A stretch of 64,000 nt of DNA from Ursus arctos (GCF_023065955.2 NW_026622974.1:30907718-30971717), one strand, 5' to 3'. Positions 48,711 through 61,338 are shown, counted from the first letter of the stretch. Notes: generated by a model not told the origin, from the sequence alone. Numbers and translations: made by a program.

Positions 48711-51579
48711 ACAGTAATTAAAATGTCAAAGATTAGAGATAAGGAAGGAATTTTAAAAGCAGCAAGAGAGAAGCAAAAGTTACATACAAGGGAGACCCCA
48801 TAGGGCTATCGGCTGATTTTTTATCAAAAACTTTGCAGGCCAGAAGGGAATGGCATGATATATCCAAAGAGCTGAAGGAAAAATAACCTATGATCGAGAA
48901 TACTCTACATGTCAAGGACATCATTTAGAAGTGAAGGGGAGTTAAAAATAAAAGGAGTTCATAACCACTAAACTGGCCTTAAAAGAATGTTATAGGGACT
49001 TCTTTAAGCAGAAAAGAAAGGCCTTCATTAGAAGAAAATTATGAATAAAAAGATGTAAAATATGACAACATATACATAAAATGTAGAGGGGGAATAAAAA
49101 AGAAGTGATTTTAGAATGCGTTTTAACTAAAGTGAGCATCAACATAATATTGACTGCTATATACTTAGGATGTTTTATATGAACCTAATGGTATCCATAA
49201 ATCCATAACTTTAGATACACAAAAAAATAATGAGAAGTCCAAGCATAACAGTATAGAAAATCATCAATCACAAGGAAAGTGGGTGAGAGAAGAAAGGAAC
49301 AGAGAACTACAAAAAACACAAAAAACAGTTTCAAAAAAGGCAATTAGTGCATATCTGCCAATAATTGCTTTAAATGTAAATGGTCTAAATGCTCCAATCA
49401 GAAGACACAGAGAGAGTGGATTTAAAAAAAAACATGCATCTCTATGCTGCCTACAAGAGACTCACTTCAGACATAAAGATACATACAGACTGAAAGCAAG
49501 GGGATGAAAAAAGATATTTCATGCAAATGGAAGCAAAAAATAAAAGCTGAGATAGCAATACTTATATCAGACAAGATAGACTTTAAAACAGAGACTGCAA
49601 CAAGAATCAGACATAACATAATGACAAAAGGATCAATCCAATAAGAGGATATAATAGTTGTAAATATCTATGTACCCAACATTGTGACACCTAAGTACAT
49701 AAAGCAAATATTAATAGATATAAAAGGAGAAATTCACAGTAACACAATAGTAGTAAGAGATTTTAACACCCCACTACAATCAATGGATAGATCATCCAGG
49801 CAGAAAGTCAATAACAAAACAGTGTCTTTGAACAACACATTAAACCAGATGGACTTTACAGGTATATACAGAACATTCTTTCCAAAAACAACAGAATATA
49901 CATTCTTTTCAAGGGCACATGGAACATTCTCAAGGATAGATCACATATTAGGTCACAAAAGAAGTTTTAATAAACTCAAGAAGACTGAAGTCATACAAAA
50001 CATCTTTTCCAAACTCAACAGTATGAAACTAGAAATCAATCACAAGAAAAAGAAAACTGGAAAAAAACATGTGGAGGCTAAACAACATGCTACTAAACAA
50101 CAACTGGGTCAATGAAGAAACTAAACTGAAATTGAGACACATGTAAACAAATGAAACGAAAAACACAATGGTTCAAAATCTTTCAGATGCAGCAAGTTCT
50201 ATGATGAAAATTCATAGCAATCTGAGAAAATTTGAAGTCTGTCTCAAAACAAGAAAAATCTCAAATAAACATTCTAACTTTATACCTCAAGGAACTAGAA
50301 AAAGCAGAAGAAACAAAACTCAATGTTAATAGAGAAAGGAAATAATGAAGATTAGAGCAGAAATAAATGAAATAGGGACTCAAAACACAATAGAAAAGAT
50401 CAATGAAACCAAGAGCTGGTTCTTTGAAAACTTAAGCCACACTGATAAACCCTTAGTCAGACTCATCAAGAAAAAGTGTAGAGGACACAAACAAATAAAT
50501 ATCCAAAACAAAAGAGAAGAAGTAACAACTGACCCCATAGAAATTAAAAAAATAATAAGAGACTACTCTGAATAACTATATGCCAATAAATTGGACAACT
50601 TAGAAGAAATGATAAATTCCTAGAAAAATACAATCTTCCAAAACAGAATCAGGAAGAAACAGAAAATCTGAACAAAGCAATTAGTAGTAAAAAAATTTAA
50701 TAGGTAATCAAAAACTCCCAACAATCAAAAGTCTAGGACCAGATGGCTTCAAAGGTGAATCCTACCAAACATTAAAGATAAGTTAATATTCATTCTCCTC
50801 AAACTATTCCAAAAATAGAAGAGGAAGTATGCAAATACATTCTACAAGGCTGGCACCACCGGAATACAAAAGCAAGACAACGACATTTCAAAAAAAAAGA
50901 AAACTATAGGCCAACATCTCTGATTAACATATGCAAAATCCTCAACAAAAGATGAGCAAACTGCATTTAAAAATACATGAAAAGAATCATTCACCACAGC
51001 CAAGTGGGATATATCTCAGTGATGCAAGGATGGTTCAATATTTACAAATCAATCAATGTGATACACCACATTAACAAAATAAAGGATAAAAATCATATCA
51101 TCATCTTGATAGATACAGAAAAAACATTAGACAAAATTCAACAGCCATTCATAATAAAATTTCTCAACAGAGTGGGGTTAGTAGGAACATTCCTCAAATT
51201 AATAAAGGCCATATATGAAAAATTCACAGCTAACATCATACTCAATGGTGAAAAATTGAGAACTTTTGGTCCAAGATTAGGAAAAAGATAAAGATGTCCA
51301 CTCTTACCACATTGTTCAACATAGTACTGGAAGTCCTAGCCACAGCAAGCAGATAAGAAAAAGGAATAAAGGGCATCCAAATTGGTAAGGAAGAAGTTAA
51401 GCTGTCACTATTTGCAGATGATATGATGCTATAGTAAAAAACACTAAAGACTCCACCAAAATACTATTAGAAGTAATAAATGAATTCAGTAAATTTGTAG
51501 GATACAAAATTAATATACAGAAATTGGTTGTATACACTAATTATGTAGTAGCAGAAAGAAAAAAAATTGAGAAAACAGT

Positions 51580-51780
51580 TTTTATTTATTTATTTATTTG
51601 AGAGAGAGAGAGCGCACAAGTTGAAGGAGGGAGAGAGAGAGAGGGAGAGAAAAATCACAAGCAGGCTCCACACCCTGCATGGAGTCCAGTGCAGGGCTCG
51701 ATCTCATGAGCCTGAGATCATGATCCAAGCCAAAATCAAGAGTTGGATGCTCAACTAACTGAGCCACCCATTTGCCCCAA
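51580..51780 (-). mobile_element. CAN-SINE, older type, minus strand
   Basis: Ends in actgagccacccatttgcccc and carries the body variant cagggctcgatctcatgagcc. Target duplication gaaaacag/gaaaacaa (51571, 51781). More diverged from the other copies than they are from each other. Confidence 0.92.
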
Positions 51781-51835
51781 GAAAACAATTTAAGATTGCA
51801 CCAGAAAGAATAAAATACTTAGGAATAAACTCAAC

Positions 51836-52042
51836 TGGGGCGCCTGGGTGGCACAGCGGTTAAGCGTCTGCCTTCGGCTCAGGGTGTGATCCCGGCGTTC
51901 TGGGATCGAGCCCCACATCAGGCTCCTCCGCTATGAGCCTGCTTCTTCCTCTCCCGCTCCCCCTGCTTGTGTTCCCTCTCTCGCTGGCTGTCTCTATCTC
52001 TGTCGAATAAATAAATAAAATCTTTAAAAAAAAAAAAAAAAA
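51836..52042 (+). mobile_element. CAN-SINE, ursid/pinniped-type variant
   Basis: Head ggggcgcctgggtggcacagcg, B-box-like gggatcgagcccc, then tcaggctcctccgctatgag, 'ctctcgctggctgtctctat', aataaataaataaaatcttt and A run. Exact 15-bp target duplication aggaataaactcaac at 51821-51835 and 52043-52057. The body variant is the main clue to the host lineage. Confidence 0.97.
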
Positions 52043-53383
52043 AGGAATAAACTCAACCAAGGAGGTGAAAGACCTGTTCTCTGAAAACTATAAAACACTG
52101 ATGAAAGAAACTGAAGATGACACAAAGAAATGGAAAGATATTCCATGCCCACAGATTAGGAGAACAAATGTTGTTAAAATTTTGGTACTACCCAAAGAAA
52201 TCTATAGATTTAATGCAATCCCTATCAAAATACCAACAACGTTTTTCACAGAAGGACACAGAACTCAAAAATTCATATCACACCATAAAAAAATCCCAAA
52301 TAGCCAAAGCAATCTTGAGAAAGATAAACAAAGCTGGAGGTGTCACAATATTAGATATCAAAATATATTGCAAAGCTATAGTAATAAAAACAGTATGGTA
52401 CTCACACAAAAACAGACATATAAATCAATGGAACAGGATAGCGAGGTCAAAAATAAACCCATACTTGTATGATCAATTAATATACAACAAAGGAGGCAAG
52501 AATATACAATGAGGAAAAGACAGGTTCTCCATTACATGGTGCTGGAAAAATTGGACAGTTCCATGCAAAAGAATAAAATTGGATCACTTTCTTATACAAA
52601 TTCAAAATGGACTAAAGACTTAAATATAAGGCCTGAAACCAGAAAACTCCTAGAAGAAAACATAGACAATAATGTCTTTGACATAGACCTTAGCAACATT
52701 TTTAAAAAACATGTTTCCTCAGGCAAGTGAAACAAAAGCAAAAATAAACTATCGTGACTATACCAAAATGAGTTTTTGCACAGTAAAAGAAAACATCAAC
52801 AAAATGAAAAGGCAACCTACTCAATGGGAGAAGATATTTGCAAATAATAAATTTGATAAGGGTTTAACATCGAAAATATTAAATAATTTAAACACCTCAA
52901 CACCAAAAAAATAAATCTGATTAAAAACAATGAGCAGAGCACCTGAACCAACATTGCTCCAAGGAAGACATATAGATGGTCAACAGACACATGAAAAGAT
53001 GCTCAATATCATTAATCATCAGACAAATGCAAATCAAAACCACAAGGAGAAGTCACCTTATACCTGTCAGAATGACTAGAATCAAAAAGACAAGAATAAC
53101 AAGTGTTTGTGAGAATGTAGAAGAAAAGGAACCCTTACACACTACTGGTTGAAATGTAAATTGGTACAGCCACTGTGGAAAACATTACAGTTTCCTCAAA
53201 AGATTAAAAATATAAATACCGTATGATACAGTGATTCCAGTATTGGGTATTTATGCAAAGAAAACGAAAATACTAAAATAAGTATATGCATTCCTATGCT
53301 TATTGCAACATTATTTATAGCGATCAAGACAGGAAAGCAAACTAAGTGTCCATTGGTAGATGAATGATGCATAAAGGAGATAT

Positions 53384-53423
53384 AGTGTGTGTGTGTGCAC
53401 ACACACACACACACACACACACA
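53384..53423 (+). repeat. (TG)n(CA)n palindromic microsatellite
   Basis: gtgtgtgtgtgtgcacacacac with the CA arm extended to about 14 units. The centre is a perfect inverted repeat in addition to being alternating purine-pyrimidine. Confidence 0.95.
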
Positions 53424-53904
53424 AAGGAATATTACTCAGCCATAAAAAAAGAATTACATTTTGCCATTTTTGATGACATGGATGGATCTAGAGGATATTA
53501 TGTTAAGTAAAATAAATCAGACAGAGCATGACCAATATCACATGATTTCACTTATATGTGGAATCTAAAACAAAACAAAACAAAGACACAAGGCAGAAAC
53601 AGACCCATAAATGCAAAGAAAAAACTGATGGTTGCCAGAGGAAAGGGAAGTAAAGGGATGGACAAAATGGAGGAAGGTGAGTGGGAGATACAGGCTTCCA
53701 GTTATGGAATAAATAAATTACAGAGATAAATGGTGTACCATAGAGAATATAGTTAAAGGTATTGTAATAATGATGTAAGGTGACAGGTGGTAGCTACACT
53801 TGTAAGCATAGCATAATGCACAGTCTTGTGAAATCACTATGTTTTACACTTGAAACTAACGTAACATTGTGGTCAACTATACTCAATTAAAAAAAAAGAG
53901 TGAA

Positions 53905-54185
53905 TCTTTGGTCGCCATCATGAGGGGAAAAAATACATACATATGTGTATGTATGCGTGTGTGTGTGTGTGTGTGTGTCTATATATATCTATATATAGAT
54001 CAACATTATATCTATTATATCTGACAACATTCTATCTATCTATACAGATGTTAACTAAATTTACTGTTAATCACTTACTTATTATGGTAATAACCTTATT
54101 GTGGTAATTATGTATGTGAGACAAATCATTATGCTGTACAGCCTAAACTTACACAGTGTTGCATGTCAATTATACCTCAATTTTA
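53905..54185 (+). mobile_element. Old L1 3' end fragment with microsatellite
   Basis: 'aaatcattatgctgtacagc', then 'ctaaacttacacagtgttgc' and 'tgtcaattatacctcaattt' are the terminal block of an older L1 type. A (TG)n-(TA)n compound repeat lies at 53938-54000, followed by ATCT-rich sequence. Confidence 0.65.
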
Positions 54186-54189
54186 AAAA

Positions 54190-55040
54190 GAAAAAAATAC
54201 ACAAGGCAAAAATGGTAACTGAATGGAAAAATAAATCTATTCTTAATTGAAAACTTTAACACCTCTTTCACTATTTGATAGATCAAGCAGGCAGAAAATC
54301 AGTAAGAAAGAGGTGACCTGAATAGCAATACCAATCAACTTGATCTAATTGATATTTATAGAAGACTTCATTCAATAGCGGAGTTTACGTTTTTCTCAAG
54401 ACTACATCCAACATTCACCAAAATACACATTTTAGGCTATAAAACACATCTTAATAAACTTAAAAGAATAGAAATCATACAAAATATGTTTTCAGACCAC
54501 AATGAAATTAAACTAGAAATAAATTAGAGAGTTAGAAAATACCAGGTATTTGGAAATTAAACACACTTTTAAATAACTGATGACTCAAAGAAGTACCCAA
54601 AGATATTTTAAAATATTCTGAACTAAATTAAAATTAAAACACATCATCAAAATTGGTGGGATAAGGCAAGAGCAGGACATAGAGGGCAGTTTATAGCATT
54701 AAATACTTATATTTAAAAATAAAAAAAATCAAAAATCAAAAACCTAAGATTTCACTTTAGGAAATTACAGAAAGAAGAACAATTTAAACAATACAAATTA
54801 GAGTATAAATCAATAAAATTGAAAACAAGAATTCAATAGAGAAGATTGCTTTAAAACTTTAGTTCTTTGAAAACATCAACAAAATTAATAAACTTCTAAG
54901 TAAGCCAATCAGGAAAAAATGAGAGAAGACACAAATTACCAATATCAGAAAGAAAAAAAAGAGAGATCAACACACTGATAAGAAAATACTACAAAAGACT
55001 CTATTCTTGCAAATTTAATGTCGATAAAATAAACAAATTC
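54190..55040 (+). mobile_element. Very old L1 (copy E), left part
   Basis: Degenerate ORF2 endonuclease to linker: 'gatagatcaagcaggcagaa' block, 'gatctaattgatatttatag', 'ttttcagaccacaatgaaat', then the linker. It stops at aacaaattctattt near 55040. The same element resumes in register at 61057. Confidence 0.8.
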
Positions 55041-55204
55041 TATTTCACCAAGAGAGCACCACTGCAAGCTCCAGCGGTGCATCAAATCATATGCCTGCCC
55101 CTCAGGTCAGCACTACAAGACAGGCAAAGGAGACTCTGTCACATGGAGTCCTTGCACACTTTCACCATGGCTTTCTCCTGAGTTCCCAGGACAGGGAAAG
55201 GAGA
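55041..55204. other. 164-bp segment between old L1 and young L1 5'UTR
   Basis: Sequence from caccaagagagcaccactgc to ccaggacagggaaaggagaa. It matches neither the old L1, which resumes collinearly at 61057, nor the 5'UTR starts of copies 1 and 2. It is therefore part of the inserted DNA: either the true 5' extension of this L1 lineage or host sequence carried in with it. Confidence 0.6.
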
Positions 55205-56062
55205 AAACACGGTGGAGGAGTAGGGGACCCTATTTCAACCAGTCCCCTGAATTGAGCTGGATATCTACCAGACCATTCCGAATACCCAAGAAATCAGCCT
55301 GAGGTGTAAGAAGATATATCTGGATCTCTACAAACAGAATATCTCTGGTGGTTGGTCTCGAGGTATGAAGCGGGCAGTCGAGATTCTGTGGGCAGATATT
55401 GGAAGATAAAGGGAAGCGGGAGGGAGCCTCCCTGCTCTTGCACTGGGAAGGCAAAAGCCTCCCATGCTGTGGACTGGGCACAAACTCAAAGGCCAGTAGT
55501 GGCAGGAAAAGGAGTTTAGGACAGCCTCCCAGACTGAAACCTGGAGCTATGGGGGTGAGCGTGTGAACTGGGGGTGGCTTGCAGTTTTAGAAGCACAAAG
55601 GGTAGAGACGTGTCCAGCCCTGGGAGTGAGGACTGGGAGAGCTGCTGTGGGGTGCACAACACAGGACACTGGTTTTTTAGCAGCACAGACAGAAATGGAG
55701 ACAGTGTGGCCTGGAGAGCTGAGTGAACAGCACACTGTGATCTCTCTGTTCTGAGACAGAGGTTTGGATACAGTCACTTCTGCTCTCTCAGAAGAGACAC
55801 GGAAAGCCACCAGGGAAAGCCACCAGAGAACAAAAGCCCCCAAAAACTGGTTTTCACTGAGCCCTTCCCCACCAAAGGGGGCGGGGCAACTCTGCCCAAA
55901 CAGGATTGCCTGTGTAACAGTGCAGCAGGGCCCTCCCCCAGGAGACAGGCTGGAAGTACAAGAAGCTGACAACCCTAAGGTCCCTATAAAACAGGCGCAT
56001 CTTACTTGGGTTGTGGTCAGTAATTTGGACTCTGTACATTCCCTCAACCGCCCCTCAACAGA
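55205..56062 (+). promoter_or_regulatory. L1 copy 3 5'UTR
   Basis: Homologous to 1153-2107 and 4758-5675. It contains only about one copy of the ~38-bp unit (about 55528-55567) and is less CpG-rich than copies 1 and 2, consistent with CpG decay or a different subfamily. Confidence 0.7.
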
Positions 56063-56941
56063 ATGACTAAGAGGAGGGACCCCCAACAAAGGAAAGAATC
56101 AGAGATTGTGGCGTCTGCCACAGAACTAATGGATATGGATATAACCAAGATGTCAGAAATAGACTTCAGAGTAACAATTATCAAGGCAATATCTAGGCTT
56201 GAGAAAAATGTTAATGACAACATAATCTCTAAGGGCACAAATGAGATCTAATCAGGCTGAACTTAAAATCCTATGATATACAGTCTAAACTGGATACTCT
56301 GACTGCCAGGGTAAATGAGGCAGAAAAATGAATTAGTGAGCTAGAGGATAATTTGATAGAGAAGAAGGAAACCAAGGCAGCATGGGAAAAACAAATTAAA
56401 ACACAAGGAATCAAACTGAGAGAGATTAGTGACTCAATGAAACATTCCAATATCAGAATTATCGGGGTCCCTGAGGGAGTGGAGAAAGAGAGAGAGGTCA
56501 GGAAAATATATCTGAGCAGACTGTAGCTGAGAACTTCCCTATCTGGGGAAGGAAACAAGCATTCATGTCCAAGAGGCAGAGAGGACCCCTTCCAAGATCA
56601 ATGAGAACAGACTGACACCACGACATATAATAGTACAATTTGTAAATCTTAGATCCAAGGAAATAATATTGAAAGAGGCAAGGGGGAAGAGATTTCTTAC
56701 ATATGGAGGGAGGAACATCAGAATAATGTCAGACCTGCCCACAGAGACCTGGCAAGACAGAAAAGGCTGGCAAGACATATTCAGAGTACTAAATGAGAAG
56801 AACATGCAGCCAAGGATACTTTATCCAGGAAGACTATCATTCAGAATGGATGGATAGACAAGGAACTTCCGAGACCAGCAGAACTGAGAGAATATGTGAC
56901 CACCAAACCAGCCCTGCAAGAAATATTAAGGGGGGTTCTAG
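56063..56941 (+). pseudogene. L1 ORF1p pseudogene (copy 3)
   Basis: ATG at 56063 opens the family N-terminus (MTKRRDPQQRKESEIVASAT) for 62 codons, then a deletion near 56222-56255 shifts the frame to a TAA. The coiled-coil/RRM and C-terminal blocks follow (NIRIMSDLPTETWQDRKGW in 56669-56857, with ILYPGRLSFRMDG). The natural stop after RGVL is changed, so that frame runs on into the spacer (56896-57183). Inactive. Confidence 0.85.
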
Positions 56942-57024
56942 AAAAGAAGAAAGACCCCAAGGGTGATATAGAACAGAAATTTACAGAGACAATCTATAGA
57001 AACAAGGACTTCACAGGCAACATG

Positions 57025-60000
57025 ATGACAATAAAATCATACCTTTCAATAATCACTCTCAACATGAATGGCCTAAGTGCTCCCAACAAATGGCACAGTG
57101 TGGCAGATTGGAAAAAAGACATGACCCATTCAAATGCTGTCTACAAGAGACTCATTTTGAACTTAAAGATACATCCAGACTGAAAGTGAGGGGATGGAGA
57201 ACCATTTTTCATGCCAATGGACCTCAAAAGAAAGCTAGAGTAGCAAATCTCATATCAGACAAATTAGATTTTAAGCTAAAGACTGTAGTTAGAGATACAG
57301 AAGGACACTATATCATTCTTAAAAGGTCTATCCAACAAGAGATCTATCCAACAATTGTAAATGCCTATGCCCCCAACATAATCCAACTGTTAACCAAAAT
57401 AAAGAGACATATTGATAATAATACGTTAATAGTAGGGGACCACAACACTCCATTCTCAGCATTAGACAGATCATCTAAGCAGAACATCAACAAAGAAACA
57501 AGAGCATTGAATGACACACTGGACCAGAGGGACCTCATAGATATATACAGAACATTCGACCCTAAAACAACAGAATACTCATTCTTCTCGAACACACATG
57601 GAACTTTCTCCAGAATAGACCACATACTGGGTGATAAATCAGGTCTCATCTGATACCAAAAGATTGAGATTATTCCCTGCATATTCTCAGACATAATGCT
57701 TTGAAACTGGAATTCAATCACAAGAAAAAATTTGGAAGGAATTCAAACACTTGGAAGCTAAAGACCATCCTGCTTAAGAATGTTTGGGTCAACCAGGGAA
57801 TCAAAGAAGAACTTAATCAGTTCATGGAAACCAATGACAATGAAAACACATTGGTCCAAAACCTATGAGATACTGCAAAGATGGTCCTAAGGGAGAAATA
57901 CATAGCCATCCAAAACTCACTTAAAAAAATAGAAAAATCTTGAACACACAAATTAAGTTTACACCTTAAAGAACTGGAGAAGGAACAACAAATGAATCCT
58001 AAGCCATGTACCAGAAGAGAAATAATTAAGATTAGAGCAGAGATCCATGAATTAGAAATCAGAAATACAGTAGGGCAGATCAATGAAACTAGAAGCTAGT
58101 TCTTTGAAAGAATTAATAAGATCGATAAACCACTGGCCAGACTTATCCAAAAGAGAAAGGACCCAAATTAATAAAATCATGAATGAAAGGGGAGAGATCA
58201 CAACTAACACGAAGGAAATAGAAACAATTATTAGAAATTATTACCAGCAACTATATGCCAACAAATTAACCACCCTGGAAGAAATGGATGCCTTCCTGGA
58301 AACTTATAAACTACCAAGACTGCAACAGGAAGAAACTGACAATCTGAATAGACCAATAACTGGTAATGAGATTGAAGCAGTGATCAAAACCTCCCAAAAA
58401 ACAAGAGTCCAGGGCCTGATGGATTCCCTGGGGAATTTTACCAAACATTTAAAGAAGAAATAATACTTATTCTCCTGAAGCTTTTTCAAAAAAATAGAAA
58501 CAGAAAGAAAACTACCAAACTCATTCTATGAGGCCAGCATTACCTTGATCCCAAAACCAGGCAAAGACCCCATCAAAAAGGAGAATTAAAGACTGATATC
58601 CATGGTGAATATGGATGCCAAAATTCTCAACATGATCCTACCTAATAAACAGTACAATAAAAGAATTATCCATCATGACCAAGTGGGATTCATCCCTGGG
58701 ATGCAAGGTGGTTCAACATTAGCAAATCAATCGGTGTGATAGAACACATTAATAAAAGAAGAGACAAGAACCATATGATCCTCTCAATTGATGCAGAAAA
58801 AGCATTTGACGAAATACAGCATCCTTTCCTAATGAAAACTCTTCAGAGTGTAGGGACAGAGGGTACATTCCTCAATTTCATAAAAACCATCTATGAAAAG
58901 CCTATAGCAAATATCATTCTCAATGGGGAAAAGCTGATTCCCTTAAGTTCAGGAACACGATGAGGATGCCCACTCTCGCCACTATTGTTCAATATAGTAC
59001 TAGAAGTCCTAGCAACAGCAATCAGACAACAAAAAGAATAAAAGGTATTCAAATTGGCAAAGAAGAAAGCAAACACTCTCTCTCCGCAGATAACATGATA
59101 CTTTATGGGGAAAACCCAAATTACTAGAACTCATACAGCAATTCAGCAATGTGGCAGGATACAAAATCAATGCACAGAACTCAGCTGCTTTCCTATATAC
59201 TAACAATGTAACTGTAGAAAGAGAATGATTAGGGAATCAATTCCATTTACAATAGCAACAAAAACCATAAGATACCTTGGAATAAACCTAACCAAAGAGG
59301 TAAAGGATCTATACTCTAGAAACTACAGAACACTGATGAAAGACATTGAAGAACACACAAAAAGATGGAAAAACCTTCCATGCTCATGGGTCAGAAGAAT
59401 AAACATTGTTAAAATGCCTGTGCTACCCAGAGCAATCTATACTTTCAATGCCATCCCGATCAAAATACCAATGGCATTTTTCAACGTGCTGGAACAAAAA
59501 TCCCAAAATTTGTATGGAACCAGAAAAGACCCCGAATCACCAAGGGAATGCTGAAAAAGAAAAACAAAGCTGGGAGCATCATGTTGCCTGACTTCAAATG
59601 ATACTACAAAACTGTGATCACCAAGACAGCATGGTACTGACACAAAAACAGACACATAGATCAATGGAACAGAATAGAGAGCCCAGATATGGACCCTCAA
59701 CTCTATGGTCAACTAATCTTTGACAAATCAGGAAAAAATATCCAATGGAAAAAAGACAGTCTCTTCAATAAATGGTGCTGGGAAAATTGGACAGCTACAT
59801 ACAGATTAATGAAATTTGATAATTCTCTTACACCGTATACAAAGATAAACTGTAAATGGATGAAAGACCTCGATGTGAGATAGGAATCCATCAAAATCAT
59901 AGAGGAGAACATAGGTCACAGCGACTTCTTTCAAGACACGTCTCCAAAGGCAAGGGACGCAAAAGTGAAAATGAAATTTGGGACTTCTTCAAGATAAAAA

Positions 60001-60794
60001 GCTTCTGCACAGCAAAGGAAACAGTCAACAAAACTAAGAAGCAACCACAGATCAACAAAACTAACAGGCAATCACGGAAATGACACTACAGATGACACTA
60101 CAGATAAAGGACTGGTATCCAAGATCTATAAAGAACTTCTCAAACTCAACACTCAAAAAACAAATAATCAAGTCCAAAAATGGGCAGAAGACATGAACAG
60201 ACACTTTTCCAAAGAGGACATACAAATGGCTAACAGACACATGAAAAAACATTCAACATCATTAGCCATCAGGGAAATTCAAATCAAAACCACACTGAGA
60301 TACCACCTTACACAAGCTGGAATGGCAAAAATTGACAAGGCAGGAAACAACAAATTTTGGAGAGGTTGTTGAGAAAGGGGAACCTCTTACGCTGTTGGTG
60401 GGAATGCAAGTTGGTACAGTCACTTTGGTAAACAGTGTGGAGGTTCCTCAAAAAGTTAAAAATAGAGCTACCCTATGTTCCAGCAATTGCACTACTGGGT
60501 ATTTACCCCAAAGGTACAGATCTAGTGAAAAGAATGGCTACATGCACCCCAGTGTTCATAGCAGCAATGTCTACAATAGCCAAACTGTGGAAGGAGCCAA
60601 GATGCCGTTTAACAAATGAACGGATAAAGAAGATATGGTCCATATATACAATGGAATATTACTCAGCCATCAGAAAGGATAATTACCCAACATCTGCATC
60701 AACATGGATGGAACTGGAGGAGATCATGCTAAGTGAAGTGAGTCAAGCAGAGAAAGACAATTATTGTATGGTGTCACTCATATGTGGAATATAA
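57025..60794 (+). pseudogene. L1 ORF2 pseudogene, full span, catalytic motif lost (copy 3)
   Basis: Runs from ATG 57025 (ATG also at 57022) to the natural stop at 60792 after LICGI. The endonuclease is in frame 57090-57653 (QETH, GDHN in place of GDLN, FSRIDHILGD). RT fingers are in 58736-58963. The palm Y/FADD motif at 59083-59094 reads tcc gca gat aac, that is S-A-D-N, losing one catalytic Asp. The C-terminal region has frames 59225-59554 and 60435-60794, the latter keeping the full C-terminus. At least six shifts or stops. Confidence 0.87.
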
Positions 60795-61056
60795 GGAATA
60801 GCATGGAGGACATTAGGAGAAGGAAGGGAAAAATGAAGGGGGGGGGGAATCAGAGGACGAGACAAACTATGAGAGACTATGGACTCCGGGAAAAAAACTG
60901 AGGGTCTCGGCGGGGGGAGGGGGGGTGTTAACCTGGTGATGGGTATTAAGGAGGGCATGTATTGCATGGAACACTGGGTGTTATATGCAAACAATGAATC
61001 ATGGAACACTACATCAAAATAATTAATAATAAAATAAAATAAAATAAAATACTTTG
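60795..61056 (+). other. L1 copy 3 3'UTR with G-rich polypurine tracts
   Basis: About 10 G at 60838-60848, then ggcggggggagggggggtgtt at 60908-60928, then the AATAA-rich tail. Four or more G runs on the plus strand fit a potential G-quadruplex, as known for L1 3'UTRs. Confidence 0.8.
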
Positions 61057-61169
61057 AAAAACACTAACTACCAAAATTCATGCAAAAAAGAAACAGATAA
61101 CCTAAATAGCTTTATACTTACTACTGAAATTGAATCAATATTTTAAAACCTTTTAAAAAGTAATTACCA

Positions 61170-61304
61170 ATCCCGGCGTTATGGGATCGAGCCCCACATC
61201 AGGCTCCTCCGCTATGAGCCTGCTTCTTCCTCTCCCACTCCCCCTGCTTGTGTTCCCTCTCTCGCTGGCTGTCTCTATCTCTGTCGAATAAACAAACAAA
61301 ATCT

Positions 61305-61336
<32 letters not shown>

Positions 61337-61338
61337 AT
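61170..61338 (+). mobile_element. CAN-SINE, 5'-truncated, ursid/pinniped-type variant
   Basis: Starts in mid-element at atcccggcgttatgggatcg, lacking the head and A box. Carries the tcaggctcctccgctatgag body and ends in an (AATA)n tail. Exact 11-bp target duplication agtaattacca (61159-61169, 61339-61349), so the truncation occurred at insertion. Confidence 0.96.

Larger units (their letters stand above)
49337..53568 (+). pseudogene. L1 ORF2 pseudogene, full span (copy D)
   Basis: N-terminal block VNGLNAPIRRH and QETH (about 49373-49470), endonuclease frame 49684-50115 with SRAHGTFSRIDHILGH, linker frame 50345-50575, RT fingers frame 50977-51291, palm FADDMML at about 51415 immediately followed by a stop. 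C-terminal frames lie at 52065-52472, 52117-52512, 52509-52730 and 52711-52914. The span includes about 430 bp of SINE with duplications, so the ORF2-derived length is about 3.8 kb, as expected. Inactive. Confidence 0.82.
48715..53900 (+). mobile_element. Old L1 (copy D), 5'-truncated
   Basis: Starts in the ORF1 C-terminal region (48715-48990), then spacer, ORF2 (about 49337-53568) and 3'UTR to the A run at 53888-53896. Two CAN-SINEs sit in the RT region. Its 3' end (caactatactcaatt then A run) differs from that of the adjacent older fragment at 53905-54185. Confidence 0.88.
55205..61056 (+). mobile_element. Young carnivore L1, copy 3, near full length
   Basis: 5'UTR 55205-56062, ORF1 56063 to about 56941, ORF2 57025-60794, 3'UTR with G-rich tract, tail of (AATAA/AAAAT)n at 61024-61056. 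Inserted in copy E, whose sequence breaks near 55040 and resumes at tactttgaaaaacac. The flanks aaattctattt and aaatactttg could be a diverged target duplication. Confidence 0.93.
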
